This document shows positions 9,601 to 16,238 of a stretch of DNA of 29,894 bases, piece by piece. The stretch is from Clostridia bacterium (GTDB lineage Bacteria > Bacillota > Clostridia > Oscillospirales > CAG-272). Location of the stretch: NCBI GenBank assembly GCA_024404475.1, contig JAKSPV010000002.1, forward strand, positions 1 through 29,894, written 5' to 3'. Made by a program: the position numbers and the translations under genes. A model generated the notes under the pieces. The model was not told the DNA's origin and did no database searches. It saw only the letters and a program-made list of their open reading frames with translations. How positions within the stretch are numbered: position 1 is the first letter of the stretch; each line of letters starts with the position of its first letter.

Positions 9601-10205
9601 ATCCCTTGCCGTCGTTCCTTTCCGGCATGCCGGCGCACACCGCCGCCGAGGTCGGTATCGCCACGCACGCGTTCTTTGAGTTCTGCCGTCTCGATGCTCT
9701 TTCGGAGCCGGACGGCATCGGCCGCGAGCTCGCGCGGCTCGTCGGGGAAAAATTCATCACCGAAGAAATGGCGCGCCTCGTCCGGCGTGAACAAATCGAG
9801 GCGTTCCTTGCGTCACCGCTCTGCGGCAGGATGCGCCGCGCGCGGCGGATCGAAAAGGAGTTCCGCTTCTACGCCGCCGTCGAGGCCGACCGGCTGACGA
9901 ACGATCCCGTCCTCGCGGAGAAACTCCGCGCAGGAGGCGCCGACGTCCTCGTGCAGGGCGTCGTGGACTGCTTCTTCGAGGATGAAGACGGAAAGATCGT
10001 CCTCATCGACTACAAGACCGACCGCCTCACCACGGCGGAGCTGGCGGACAGGTCACTCGCCGAAAAGAAACTCCGCGAGCGCCACACCGATCAGCTCACG
10101 TACTACCGCAAAGCGGTCGAAAAAATGCTCGGCCGTCCGGTGGACGAGGTCGCCGTCTATTCCCTGCCGCTCGGCGACACCGTCGAGATCCTGAAAGGAG
10201 AATAA
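6603..10205 (+). CDS. addA: ATP-dependent helicase/nuclease subunit AddA
   Basis: 1200 aa UvrD/Rep-type (SF1A) 3'-5' helicase with a C-terminal RecB-family nuclease, the motor subunit of AddAB. The helicase motifs are all present in order: I VSAGAGSGKTRTL (Lys31), Ia AVTFTNAAASELREKI, II FVDEYQDTN (Asp404), III LVGDVKQSIYGFRGAEP, IV MSENFRCD, V MSIHDSKGLEFPVVFV and VI LYVAMTRARERL. The nuclease motif is GVVDCFFEDEDGKIVLIDYKTDRL near the C-terminus. Length matches AddA of Bacillus (about 1230 aa). AAAGGAGG lies 8-9 nt before the ATG. It is co-transcribed with addB, so the complex should be made stoichiometrically. Because both nuclease domains keep their Asp/Lys motifs, both strands should be cut, as in the Bacillus enzyme. 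Confidence 0.97.
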   Translation: MPDDRFTDAQNAAILHHDGDLLVSAGAGSGKTRTLTEKVTRYLLSHPDKDATSVLAVTFTNAAASELREKIAARLTKALSETGDSRALYRQIASLERAPISTIHAFCLRVLRPRAAALGLPPDFAIADTGVAAALRAAAMADAVDETYEQADEAPCGTASFRELAELLGSARNTARLERMLSDFAVNLREMSSSPDALREAADRREREAGTGVSLPDDGVIASLAGSLGAYYAALFASIAHEMAESEVLLRKYVPIAEAYAEHAARLMKAAEKNDLDTVRHLLSADLPDLRSVRVKDEDNTDASAFFKAERPAYKKRLDALLPFFDFGPEEAAAAARQTARIERALADVVERFEEHYTAEKQRRGLVDYGDLERYAKELLTDSEGRPTPAAAEIAASYDRIFVDEYQDTNRVQDAIFRAIAKEHDRFLVGDVKQSIYGFRGAEPALFSEYRRAFPALDPTAGEDTFAGDASVFMSENFRCDAPIIAFTNLVSDAIFPSGGIGYTADDRLIARKTPSGGAPVEIAVVRKGGENDPDAEVAYVARRVKELLRDGYKNDGSKIEPSDIAVLLRSPGTSGEIFARAFAKENIPAAASRGGNFFREPEILLALDLMRSVDNPTRDVPLAGCLKSPLFGFSIDDLARLRLKTPHGALWDAVLAGRDADDGTLAGKCRTAAEQLTRWRRMSRGTPSDKLIQTLYRETAIAARATAPGEDGDNARAHLMTLYDMARQYEGSGFGGLFGFLRHIDDLIASGETQKNAAADRGGAVRIMSIHDSKGLEFPVVFVSRAAKGFNMQDANASLLFEPDVGISTKLPDETGLVLCDTRQHKCAAQRIRIRAREEEMRILYVAMTRARERLIITGESKDPLDLVRSTAETLRFAAPDGVVPPYLVLSANDHLSWVLLAAEAHPDDGSFVILTPDTPEETDGADAGEETAAAAPVDEELAARLAERFDFRYPYEDIAKLPAKLIVSRLHPGIIDTDEPDDETYTASGRFLAASDVHPLPSFLSGMPAHTAAEVGIATHAFFEFCRLDALSEPDGIGRELARLVGEKFITEEMARLVRREQIEAFLASPLCGRMRRARRIEKEFRFYAAVEADRLTNDPVLAEKLRAGGADVLVQGVVDCFFEDEDGKIVLIDYKTDRLTTAELADRSLAEKKLRERHTDQLTYYRKAVEKMLGRPVDEVAVYSLPLGDTVEILKGE

Positions 10206-10206
10206 C

Positions 10207-10545
10207 ATGAAGAAACGCCATATCGCCGCATTCGTCCTCGCGTGGATCTTCCTCGCCGCCGGGCTCGCGGGACTTCTCTCGCTCTCGCTCCAAGGAAACA
10301 CCGGTGTGCCGGAGACCCCGGGGGCCCTCCTTGCCGTGCCGATCCTCGCGGCGGCGGAGATCGTTGCCATGGCGGCCGTCGCCGTCTGCTTCGCGGGCAC
10401 GATTCTTCTTTCGGCGGCGCTCCGATACGCACCGAGCGTCCCGGGTGGGATCAAAACGCTCTCGCTCGTCGCCATCGTTCTCGCGTCCGTGTCGCTCGCG
10501 GCCGAGATCGGCATCGTGCTTCTCGCCGTCTTGCCGATCGATTGA
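10207..10545 (+). CDS. Small hypothetical membrane protein, three transmembrane segments
   Basis: 112 aa, not recognised as any named family. The sequence starts MKKRHIAAFVLAWIF and shows three hydrophobic stretches at about residues 5-27, 41-70 and 84-108, consistent with an integral membrane protein with short loops. The loop after segment 1 is NTGVPETPG. There are no catalytic motifs and only one Cys. Its start codon is one base after the addA stop, and its AAAGGAG ribosome binding site is inside the end of addA. It is thus the last gene of the queG-addB-addA operon, closed by the terminator at 10553. A role in DNA repair is not implied by the sequence. Confidence 0.7.
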   Translation: MKKRHIAAFVLAWIFLAAGLAGLLSLSLQGNTGVPETPGALLAVPILAAAEIVAMAAVAVCFAGTILLSAALRYAPSVPGGIKTLSLVAIVLASVSLAAEIGIVLLAVLPID

Positions 10546-10552
10546 ACAACAG

Positions 10553-10580
10553 AAAAGCCAGCCGCTGTGGCTGGCTTTTT
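10553..10580. terminator. Bidirectional rho-independent terminator
   Basis: AAAAGCCAGCC (10553-10563), loop GCTGT, GGCTGGCTTTTT: an 11-bp stem with A and T flanks, so it works on both strands. It closes the addBA operon from the left and the metal-efflux operon from the right. Confidence 0.92.
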
Positions 10581-10592
10581 GATTTTCTTTTC

Positions 10593-10955
10593 TCACTCCC
10601 GGACGTGGTCCATGCCCTGCCCGAGAATCGAGTGGACGTGGCCGTCCGCGAGCGCATAGAAGACCGATTTTCCCTCGCGGCGCGAGCGGATGAGCCGGCT
10701 CTGTTTCAGGATTTTCAGCTGATGCGACACGGCGGACGGCGTCATCGAGAGCGCCGCGGCGATGTCGCAGACGCAGAGCTCCGCCTCGTGCAGAACGTAC
10801 AGGATCCGCACCCGCGTCGGGTCGCCGAACACCTTGAACAGCTCCGCGAGATCGCAGAGTTCCGCCTCCGGCGGCAGCTTCTCCCGGACGAGCGCAAGCG
10901 ACGCCTCATGGACTTCCGTCTCGTCGCAGAGTTCAACAGCAAAATCGTCACACAT
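10593..10955 (-). CDS. cadC: ArsR/SmtB-family metal-sensing repressor, CadC-like
   Basis: 120 aa winged-helix repressor that should leave DNA on binding Cd, Pb or Zn. It has the helix 3 metal motif ELCVCD (Cys61, Cys63), N-terminal Cys2 and Cys10 as possible further ligands, and the recognition helix MTPSAVSHQLKILKQS. The C-terminus has D104, H106, H117 and E120, in the same relative positions as the zinc-sensing alpha-5 ligands of SmtB. Both the alpha-3N (thiolate) and alpha-5 (His/Asp/Glu) sites therefore appear complete, as in CadC. It is the last gene of the operon: its ATG overlaps the ATPase stop by 8 bp, and its AAAGGAG ribosome binding site lies in the ATPase coding sequence. A TGAA-N6-TTCA operator in front of the first gene of the operon is its likely target. 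Confidence 0.9.
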   Translation of the reverse strand: MCDDFAVELCDETEVHEASLALVREKLPPEAELCDLAELFKVFGDPTRVRILYVLHEAELCVCDIAAALSMTPSAVSHQLKILKQSRLIRSRREGKSVFYALADGHVHSILGQGMDHVRE

Positions 10956-12828
10956 GTTTCTTATCTCCTTTCACACGAAGCGCACGGATCGCATTCAGAA
11001 CGGCGATCACCATGACGCCGACGTCGGCGAAGACCGCAAGCCACATTCCGGCAAGCCCCAGCGCCGCAAGCACAAGGCACACGACCTTGACGGCAAGCGA
11101 GAAGACGATGTTCTCCCGCACGATGCGAAGGCAGCGCCGCGCGTGACGGATCGCTGCGGCGATTTTCCGGGGATCGTCATCCATGATCACAACGTCTGCC
11201 GCCTCGATCGCGGCGTCGGAGCCGAGCGCGCCCATGGCGATCCCGACGTCTGCCCGCCGCAGGACGGGCGCGTCGTTGATGCCGTCGCCGGCGAACGCCA
11301 ACGCCTCGCCTTTGCCCTCCTCGCCGAGCAGACTTTCCACCACGGCGACCTTGTCCGCGGGCAAAAGATCAGCAAAAGCCCTGTCGATCCCGAGTTCGGC
11401 GGCAACTGCATCGCCGACTTCCCCCCGGTCGCCCGTCAGCATGACGGTCTTCCGGACGCCTTCCGTGCGGAGCGCAGCGATCGCCTCCGCCGCCTCGGGT
11501 TTCACCCGGTCGGCGATCAGAATATGCCCGGCATAAGTGCCGTCCACAGCGACGTGAACGACTGTCCCAACGCTTCGGCACGGTGCGCACGACGCGCCGG
11601 CTGCCGTCATCAGCTTGTCGTTGCCGACGGCGACACGATGCCCGTCCACCGTTGCCGTGACGCCCTGCCCGCCGATCTCGAAGACGTCAAAAACGAGCGC
11701 GGGATCGGGTTCTTTGCCATACGCCTCGCGGATGCTCCGGCCGATCGGGTGTGCCGAATACAGCTCCGCGTGCGCCGCGAGCCGGAGGAGTTCGTCTTCC
11801 GGCAGGGACGCGTGGTGGATGCCGGAGACAGCGAAAACGCCCTTTGTCACGGTGCCGGTCTTGTCAAGTGCGACCGTGCGCACCCGCGAGAGCGTTTCAA
11901 GATAGTTCGACCCTTTGACGAGGATGCCCGCGCGGGACGCGCCGCCGATCGCCGCAAAGAACGAGAGCGGGACGCTGATGACGAGCGCGCACGGGCAGCT
12001 GATGACAAGGAACGTCAGCGCCCGGTAGATCCACGCGGCAAAATCCGCCGCGCCGCCGAGCAGAAGCGACACGAGCGGCGGCAGAACGGCAAGCGCCAGC
12101 GCCGAGAAGACCACGGCGGGCGTGTATACCCGCGCAAAACGCGAGATAAACGCCTCCGAACGCGACTTTTTCGTGCCGGCGTTCTCGACCAGTTCCAGGA
12201 TCTTTGAAGCCGTAGACGCGCCGAACGGGCGCGTCGTGCGGATGCGGAGAGGCGAGGTCAGATTGACCGTGCCGCTCGGCACCTCGTCGCCGGGGCGCAC
12301 CGTCCGCGGACGGCTCTCGCCGGTCAGGGCCGACGTATCGAGCGCGCTCTCGCCGTCTTCCACCATGCCGTCGAGCGGGACTTTCTCACCGGGCGCGACA
12401 AGCACAAGCGAGCCGACAGCGACCTCCTCGGGCGAAACGACCGTCACCGCGCCATCATCTCCGATGACCGCCGCCGTGTCCGGACGGATGTCCATGAGCG
12501 CCCCGATGCTCCTCCGGCTCCTGCCGACCGCGACGCTCTGGAACAGCTCGCCGATCTGATAAAGCAGCATGACGGCAACGCCCTCGAGGTACTCTCCGAG
12601 TGCGAATGCGCCGACGGTGGCGACCGCCATGAGGAAATTTTCATCGAACGGGCGGAGCCGGATGATGCCGCGCACGGCGCGGCGCAGGATGTCATACCCG
12701 ATGACGAGATACGGCACGAGAAAGGCGAGAAGCCGCCAGACACCCGTGAGCGGCGCGATGGCCGCCGCGGCAAGCAGCACCGCCGTCAGCACGATGCGGA
12801 AGAGCATCTTTTTCTGTTTCTTCGTCAT
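10948..12828 (-). CDS. cadA: P1B-2-type heavy-metal (Zn/Cd/Pb) efflux ATPase without a fused HMA domain
   Basis: 626 aa membrane pump that exports divalent soft metals. Motifs: actuator LTGES, channel motif SCPCALV (Cys278-Pro-Cys280), phosphorylation site DKTGT (Asp322), the SAHPIGRSI nucleotide-binding HP motif, and hinge GDGINDAP (Asp515). The last membrane pair carries Lys in FSLAVKVV and Asp in FADVG, which match the ZntA Lys693 and Asp714 that define the Zn/Cd/Pb subgroup. ZntA/CadA proteins usually start with one or two HMA domains of about 70 aa; here that domain is the separate gene just upstream. Start ATG 12828 is preferred to 12861 because it follows the upstream stop by one base (TGA T ATG), indicating translational coupling; 12861 would overlap the HMA gene. 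Confidence 0.93.
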   Translation of the reverse strand: MTKKQKKMLFRIVLTAVLLAAAAIAPLTGVWRLLAFLVPYLVIGYDILRRAVRGIIRLRPFDENFLMAVATVGAFALGEYLEGVAVMLLYQIGELFQSVAVGRSRRSIGALMDIRPDTAAVIGDDGAVTVVSPEEVAVGSLVLVAPGEKVPLDGMVEDGESALDTSALTGESRPRTVRPGDEVPSGTVNLTSPLRIRTTRPFGASTASKILELVENAGTKKSRSEAFISRFARVYTPAVVFSALALAVLPPLVSLLLGGAADFAAWIYRALTFLVISCPCALVISVPLSFFAAIGGASRAGILVKGSNYLETLSRVRTVALDKTGTVTKGVFAVSGIHHASLPEDELLRLAAHAELYSAHPIGRSIREAYGKEPDPALVFDVFEIGGQGVTATVDGHRVAVGNDKLMTAAGASCAPCRSVGTVVHVAVDGTYAGHILIADRVKPEAAEAIAALRTEGVRKTVMLTGDRGEVGDAVAAELGIDRAFADLLPADKVAVVESLLGEEGKGEALAFAGDGINDAPVLRRADVGIAMGALGSDAAIEAADVVIMDDDPRKIAAAIRHARRCLRIVRENIVFSLAVKVVCLVLAALGLAGMWLAVFADVGVMVIAVLNAIRALRVKGDKKHV

Positions 12829-12829
12829 A

Positions 12830-13048
12830 TCAAAACTCAATCTCGCAGTCGTCCTCGACACGGCGGCAATTTTTGAGCACGGCTTTCATGACTTTTTTCT
12901 CGTCGGCACCGTCCTCGAATTCGACCGTCATTTTGAGTGCCATGAAGTTGACCGACGCGGCCTTCACGCCGGGCGTCTTCCCCGCCGCCTCTTCCATGAG
13001 ATTCGCGCAGTTCGCGCAATCGACTTCGATTTTGTACGTTTTCTGCAT
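12830..13048 (-). CDS. Stand-alone HMA-domain metal chaperone
   Basis: 72 aa heavy-metal-associated domain with a ferredoxin-like fold: MQKTYKIEVDCANCANLMEEA, then VNFMALKMTVEF. The metal motif is DCANC in place of the copper-type MxCxxC. The acidic Asp before the first Cys is typical of Zn/Cd HMA domains such as that of ZntA. The tail DDCEIEF adds another Cys and acidic residues. The start at 13048 has GGGAGG five bases upstream; the longer frame to 13084 has no such site. It is first in the operon and directly coupled to the P-type ATPase, which lacks this domain, so it probably delivers metal to that pump or senses it in trans. Confidence 0.88.
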   Translation of the reverse strand: MQKTYKIEVDCANCANLMEEAAGKTPGVKAASVNFMALKMTVEFEDGADEKKVMKAVLKNCRRVEDDCEIEF

Positions 13049-13072
13049 AATTGCCTCCCGATATTTGCATAC

Positions 13073-13088
13073 TTGAACAATCATTCAA
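13073..13088. promoter_or_regulatory. SmtB/CadC-type operator of the metal-efflux operon
   Basis: TTGAACAATCATTCAA contains TGAA-N6-TTCA, the core of ArsR/SmtB-family operators, and lies 25-40 bp before the HMA start codon. The ArsR-type repressor at the end of this operon is the obvious ligand. No convincing -35/-10 pair could be placed around it. Confidence 0.7.
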
Positions 13089-13103
13089 ATGTTTTCGTGT
13101 AAG

Positions 13104-13133
13104 AACGGGGGCTGCCGGCGGCAGCCCCCCGTT
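13104..13133 (-). terminator. GC-rich hairpin after the DtxR-family gene
   Basis: A ten-bp GC stem (GGGGGCTGCC / GGCAGCCCCC) with a 3-nt loop, extended by AAC/GTT after one bulged base, starts right at the DtxR-family stop codon. The tail on the minus strand is only CTTAC, so termination may be partial. It separates this gene from the metal-efflux operon. Confidence 0.5.
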
Positions 13134-13505
13134 TCAGTTCTGTTTGTCTGTGAGAAAGGCGCGGAGTTTTTCATAGGATTCCTCGCTGAGGTTGTGTTCG
13201 ATCCGGCAGGCGTCGCTCTCCGCGACCTCGTCCGAAACGCCGATCCTCCGGAGGAACGCCGTCAGAAAGCGGTGCTTTTCGAGCGTCTGCTCCGCCACGG
13301 TGCGTCCCGCGGCAGTCAGGAGCAGCGTTCCGTCCGCGTCGCGGGTGATGAAGCCCTCCGATTCCAGTTTGCCCATCGCGATACTGACGCTCGGTTTCGA
13401 GAAGCCGAGCTGCGTCGCAACGTCAATGGAGCGGCAGCTGCCGCGCGATTCCTCGACAACGAGGATCGCTTCGAGATAATCCTCCCGGGAACGGTATTCG
13501 CTCAC
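13134..13505 (-). CDS. DtxR/MntR-family metalloregulator with a hybrid metal site
   Basis: 123 aa, N-terminal winged helix (residues about 5-70, recognition helix FSKPSVSIAMGKL) and C-terminal dimerisation/metal domain; no SH3 domain, so MntR-sized. These proteins repress Fe or Mn uptake genes when loaded with metal. Ligand positions visible are Asp9 and Glu12 (MntR Asp8, Glu11), His78 (MntR His77), and Cys100-x2-Glu103-His104. The latter follows DtxR Cys102/Glu105/His106, whereas MntR has Glu at the Cys position. The start is GTG 13505 with AGGAGG 8 nt upstream. It has its own promoter at 13549-13577 and lies directly downstream of feoAB, whose operator pair is its likely target. Confidence 0.9.
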   Translation of the reverse strand: MSEYRSREDYLEAILVVEESRGSCRSIDVATQLGFSKPSVSIAMGKLESEGFITRDADGTLLLTAAGRTVAEQTLEKHRFLTAFLRRIGVSDEVAESDACRIEHNLSEESYEKLRAFLTDKQN

Positions 13506-13548
13506 GGAACTCCCCTCCTAAAAATCAGTTTTTTCCGCCTTCAAGGTT

Positions 13549-13577
13549 ATTATACGCGCATTTTTCGGCGGCGTCAA
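13549..13577 (-). promoter_or_regulatory. Sigma-A promoter of the DtxR-family gene
   Basis: Minus strand TTGACG (13572-13577), 17-bp spacer, TATAAT (13549-13554). The -35 box overlaps the stop codon of the Cys-rich peptide gene. A small CCTTGAAGG palindrome lies at the transcription start. Confidence 0.85.
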
Positions 13578-13750
13578 GAGCCGCCGCCCGATTTTTCGTC
13601 CGCCTGCCCGCGGCACGCGGCGCAGTCTCCGGTGCAGCCGGAGCAGCATGACGGTGACTTACCGCTCTTCTTCCGGCGGTGCGAGAGCCAAAAGGCGAGC
13701 CCGGCGACGAGCGCGACGGCGGCGATTACGATCCAGTCCGCAAGTGTCAT
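13574..13750 (-). CDS. FeoB-associated Cys-rich membrane peptide
   Basis: 58 aa. One N-terminal membrane helix (TLADWIVIAAVALVAGLAFW) is followed by a basic stop-transfer HRRKK and a cytosolic tail with CCSGCTGDCAAC, five Cys in eight to nine positions. This layout is the FeoB-associated Cys-rich membrane protein family, thought to assist ferrous iron transport through FeoB, perhaps like FeoC. The ATG at 13750 lies 9 bp after the feoB stop, with GAGGTGA as ribosome binding site. The gene is part of the feo operon, and the promoter of the next gene starts in its last codons. Confidence 0.88.
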   Translation of the reverse strand: MTLADWIVIAAVALVAGLAFWLSHRRKKSGKSPSCCSGCTGDCAACRGQADEKSGGGS

Positions 13751-13759
13751 CCCGTCACC

Positions 13760-16138
13760 TCACGCAAGGCCGAACGCCATGCCGATGAGCCGGACGGCGA
13801 GAGCAAACACCCACGCGATCGCGCACTGCTCGACGATGACGAGCGCCGCCCACCGTCCGCCGAGTTCCCGCTTGATCGCGGCGATCGAGGCGATACACGG
13901 CGTATAAAGCAGGCAGAAAACGAGGAGGGACATGGCGCCGAGCGGAGAAAGGAACGAGGCGACCGCACCCGCGGCAAGCGAGGTACCGCCGAACAGGACG
14001 GTCAGCGTCGAGACGACGCTCTCCTTGGCGATGAAGCCGGCGATCAGCGCCGTGACGATCTGCCACGAGCCGAAGCCGAGTGGCTTAAATACGGGCGCAA
14101 GGAATCCCGCAACGGACGCGAGGATGCTCTCGCCGGAGTCGGCGACGACGGCGAGGTGGAAATCAAACGTTTCGAGGAACCACACGACGATCGACGCGAG
14201 GAAGATCACCGTGAACGCGCGCTGCAAAAAGTCCTTCGCTTTCTCCCAAAGGAGGTGCAGCACGTTTTTCGCGCCGGGCAGGCGGTAGTTCGGCAGTTCC
14301 ATGACGAACGGCACGGCCTCGCCGCGGAACACGGTATTTTTCGAGACGAGCGCGAAGAGCACGCCCACAAGCATCCCGAGGAAATAGAGCCCGACCATAA
14401 CGAGCGGCTGATAAGCACGCGGGAAGAACGCCGCGGTGAAGAAGCCGTAGATCGGCAGTTTCGCGGTGCAGCTCATGAACGGCGTCAGAAGGATCGTCAT
14501 TTTGCGGTCGCGCTCCGACGGGAGCGTGCGGCTCGCCATGACGCCCGGCACGGTGCAGCCGAAACCGATCAGCATCGGGACGATGCTGCGGCCGGAGAGG
14601 CCGATGCGGCGGAGCAGTTTATCCATGACGAACGCGACGCGCGCCATGTACCCGCTGTCTTCGAGCAGCGAGAGGAAGAAGAAAAGCGTGACGATGATCG
14701 GCACGAAGCTGAGGACGCTCCCGACGCCCCCGCAGATGCCGTCCACGACAAGTGAGCGGACAACGTCCGAAACGCCCGCCGAGACGAGCGCCCCGTCAAG
14801 CAGTCCCGTCAGCGCCGTAATGCCGCGCTGCAAAAGGTCCTGCAAAAACGCGCCGATGACGCCGAAGGTGAGATAGAACACGAGCGCCATGATCCCGATA
14901 AACGCGGGGATCGCGGTATATTTGCCGGTGAGGATGCGGTCGATCTTGCGGCTGCGCAGATGTTCGCGGCTCTCGCGCGGACGGACGACCGTCTCGTCGC
15001 AGAGCGAGCGGATGAACGAGAAGCGCATATCGGCAATCGCGGCGGCGCGGTCCATACCGCGCTCCTCTTCCATTTGCAGGATGATATGTTCAAGCATCTC
15101 TTTCTCGTTCTGCGTGAGGTGCAGCGCTTCCAAAACGAGCGAGTCGCCTTCAAGCAGCTTGCTCGCGGCAAAGCGGACGGGGATGCCCGCCTCCTTGGCA
15201 TGGTCTTCGATCAGGTACATGATGCCGTGGAGACACCGGTGGACGGCGCCGCCGGCGACGTCCTCGCCGCAGAAATCGGTGCGGCCGGGACGCTCCTGGT
15301 ACTGCGCGACGTGCATCGCGTGGCGCACCAGCTCATCGACGCCCTCGTTCTTCGCGGCGGAGATCGGGACGACCGGGATGCCGAGCCGCTGTTCCATCGC
15401 GTTGATGAGCACCGTGCCGCCGTTGCCGCGCACTTCATCCATCATGTTAAGTGCCAGCACCATCGGAATGTCGAGCTCCATGAGCTGCAGCGTCAGGTAG
15501 AGGTTGCGTTCGATATTCGTCGCATCGACGATGTTGATGATGCCGGTCGGCTTCTCGTCGAGAATGAACTGCCGCGAGACGATCTCCTCGCTCGTGTACG
15601 GCGAGAGCGAGTAGATGCCGGGCAGATCGGTCACGAGCGTGTCGGGCTGCCCGCGGATCGGGCCGCTTTTCTGATCGACGGTCACGCCGGGGAAATTGCC
15701 GACGTGCTGGTTCATGCCGGTCAGCCCGTTGAACAGCGTCGTCTTGCCGCAGTTCTGGTTGCCTGCGAGCGCGAACGTCAGCGTCTGCCCTTTCGGGAGC
15801 GGATGCTCGTCTGCCTTGACGTGATACTTGCCGCCCTCACCGAGGCCGGGGTGCGGCGGGATCGCCCGCCGGCCGGACTTCACCGTGCCGGGCGTTTCTG
15901 CTTTCTTTTCCCCCTCGAGCGGGCAGATACCGATCTTTTCGGCATCCGCGAGCCGGAGCGTCAGCGAGTACCCGTGGAGCTGCAGCTCCATCGGGTCGCC
16001 CATCGGGGCGTACTGCATCAGCGTGACCTCCGCGCCGGGGATCACGCCCATATCGAGAAAATGCTGTCTCAGCGAGCCCTCGCCGCCTACCGAGGTAATG
16101 ACGGCGCTCCCGCCGACGGGCAATTCTTTCAGCGTCAT
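13760..16138 (-). CDS. feoB: Ferrous iron transporter, FeoA-FeoB fusion
   Basis: 792 aa. Residues 1-75 are a FeoA SH3-like domain (MTLKELPVGGSAVITSVGGEG), then a Pro/Gly/Lys-rich linker to about 118, then FeoB. The G domain has G1 AGNQNCGKTTLFNGLTG (126-141), G2 FPGVTVDQ, G3 DLPGIYSLSPYTSEE and G4 NMMDE. The membrane part carries the gate motifs GFGCTVPGVMASRTLPSERDRK and SCTAKLPIYGFF and ends with SPLGAMSLLVFCLLYTPCIA. It imports Fe(II) across the cytoplasmic membrane using GTP. AGGAG lies 6 nt before ATG 16138. FeoA and FeoB are separate genes in enterobacteria; fusion is common in Firmicutes. Transcription from 16244-16272 includes a leader of about 100 nt with two operator-like repeats. 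Confidence 0.97.
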   Translation of the reverse strand: MTLKELPVGGSAVITSVGGEGSLRQHFLDMGVIPGAEVTLMQYAPMGDPMELQLHGYSLTLRLADAEKIGICPLEGEKKAETPGTVKSGRRAIPPHPGLGEGGKYHVKADEHPLPKGQTLTFALAGNQNCGKTTLFNGLTGMNQHVGNFPGVTVDQKSGPIRGQPDTLVTDLPGIYSLSPYTSEEIVSRQFILDEKPTGIINIVDATNIERNLYLTLQLMELDIPMVLALNMMDEVRGNGGTVLINAMEQRLGIPVVPISAAKNEGVDELVRHAMHVAQYQERPGRTDFCGEDVAGGAVHRCLHGIMYLIEDHAKEAGIPVRFAASKLLEGDSLVLEALHLTQNEKEMLEHIILQMEEERGMDRAAAIADMRFSFIRSLCDETVVRPRESREHLRSRKIDRILTGKYTAIPAFIGIMALVFYLTFGVIGAFLQDLLQRGITALTGLLDGALVSAGVSDVVRSLVVDGICGGVGSVLSFVPIIVTLFFFLSLLEDSGYMARVAFVMDKLLRRIGLSGRSIVPMLIGFGCTVPGVMASRTLPSERDRKMTILLTPFMSCTAKLPIYGFFTAAFFPRAYQPLVMVGLYFLGMLVGVLFALVSKNTVFRGEAVPFVMELPNYRLPGAKNVLHLLWEKAKDFLQRAFTVIFLASIVVWFLETFDFHLAVVADSGESILASVAGFLAPVFKPLGFGSWQIVTALIAGFIAKESVVSTLTVLFGGTSLAAGAVASFLSPLGAMSLLVFCLLYTPCIASIAAIKRELGGRWAALVIVEQCAIAWVFALAVRLIGMAFGLA

Positions 16139-16171
16139 ACAAGTCTCCTTTTCCGAAGAAACCGGGCGCGG

Positions 16172-16189
16172 AGTTATTGATAACTAACC
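16172..16189 (-). promoter_or_regulatory. Operator-like repeat 2 in the feo leader
   Basis: On the minus strand GTTAGTTATCAATAACTC, containing the inverted repeat AGTTAT-N2-ATAACT. It shares GTTAGT-N5-ATAACTC with repeat 1, 67 bp away. It lies downstream of the transcription start, so a bound repressor would act as a roadblock. Confidence 0.55.
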
Positions 16190-16204
16190 GCCGGCCCTGC
16201 GATA

Positions 16205-16222
16205 GCCCCGCCGAAGCGGGGC
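16205..16222 (-). promoter_or_regulatory. UUCG-loop hairpin in the feo leader
   Basis: GCCCCGC-TTCG-GCGGGGC on the minus strand: a 7-bp GC stem closed by a UUCG tetraloop about 15-30 nt into the transcript. There is no U tract, so it is not a standard terminator. It may stabilise the mRNA or act as a protein or RNA-structure signal. Confidence 0.5.
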
Positions 16223-16238
16223 ACCCTTTGTTCTTACA

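Noticed and set aside
10762..12207. 481-aa plus-strand open frame opposite the ArsR and ATPase genes
   Set aside because: No recognisable motif; the minus strand has all P-type ATPase motifs.
13050..13100. Sigma-A promoter of the metal-efflux operon
   Set aside because: TTGAAT and an A/T-rich box can be found, but they leave no room for the ribosome binding site, so no promoter is claimed.
13679..14755. Charged plus-strand open frame opposite feoB
   Set aside because: Composition is Asp/Arg/Glu-only in style, mirrored from the membrane codons of FeoB.
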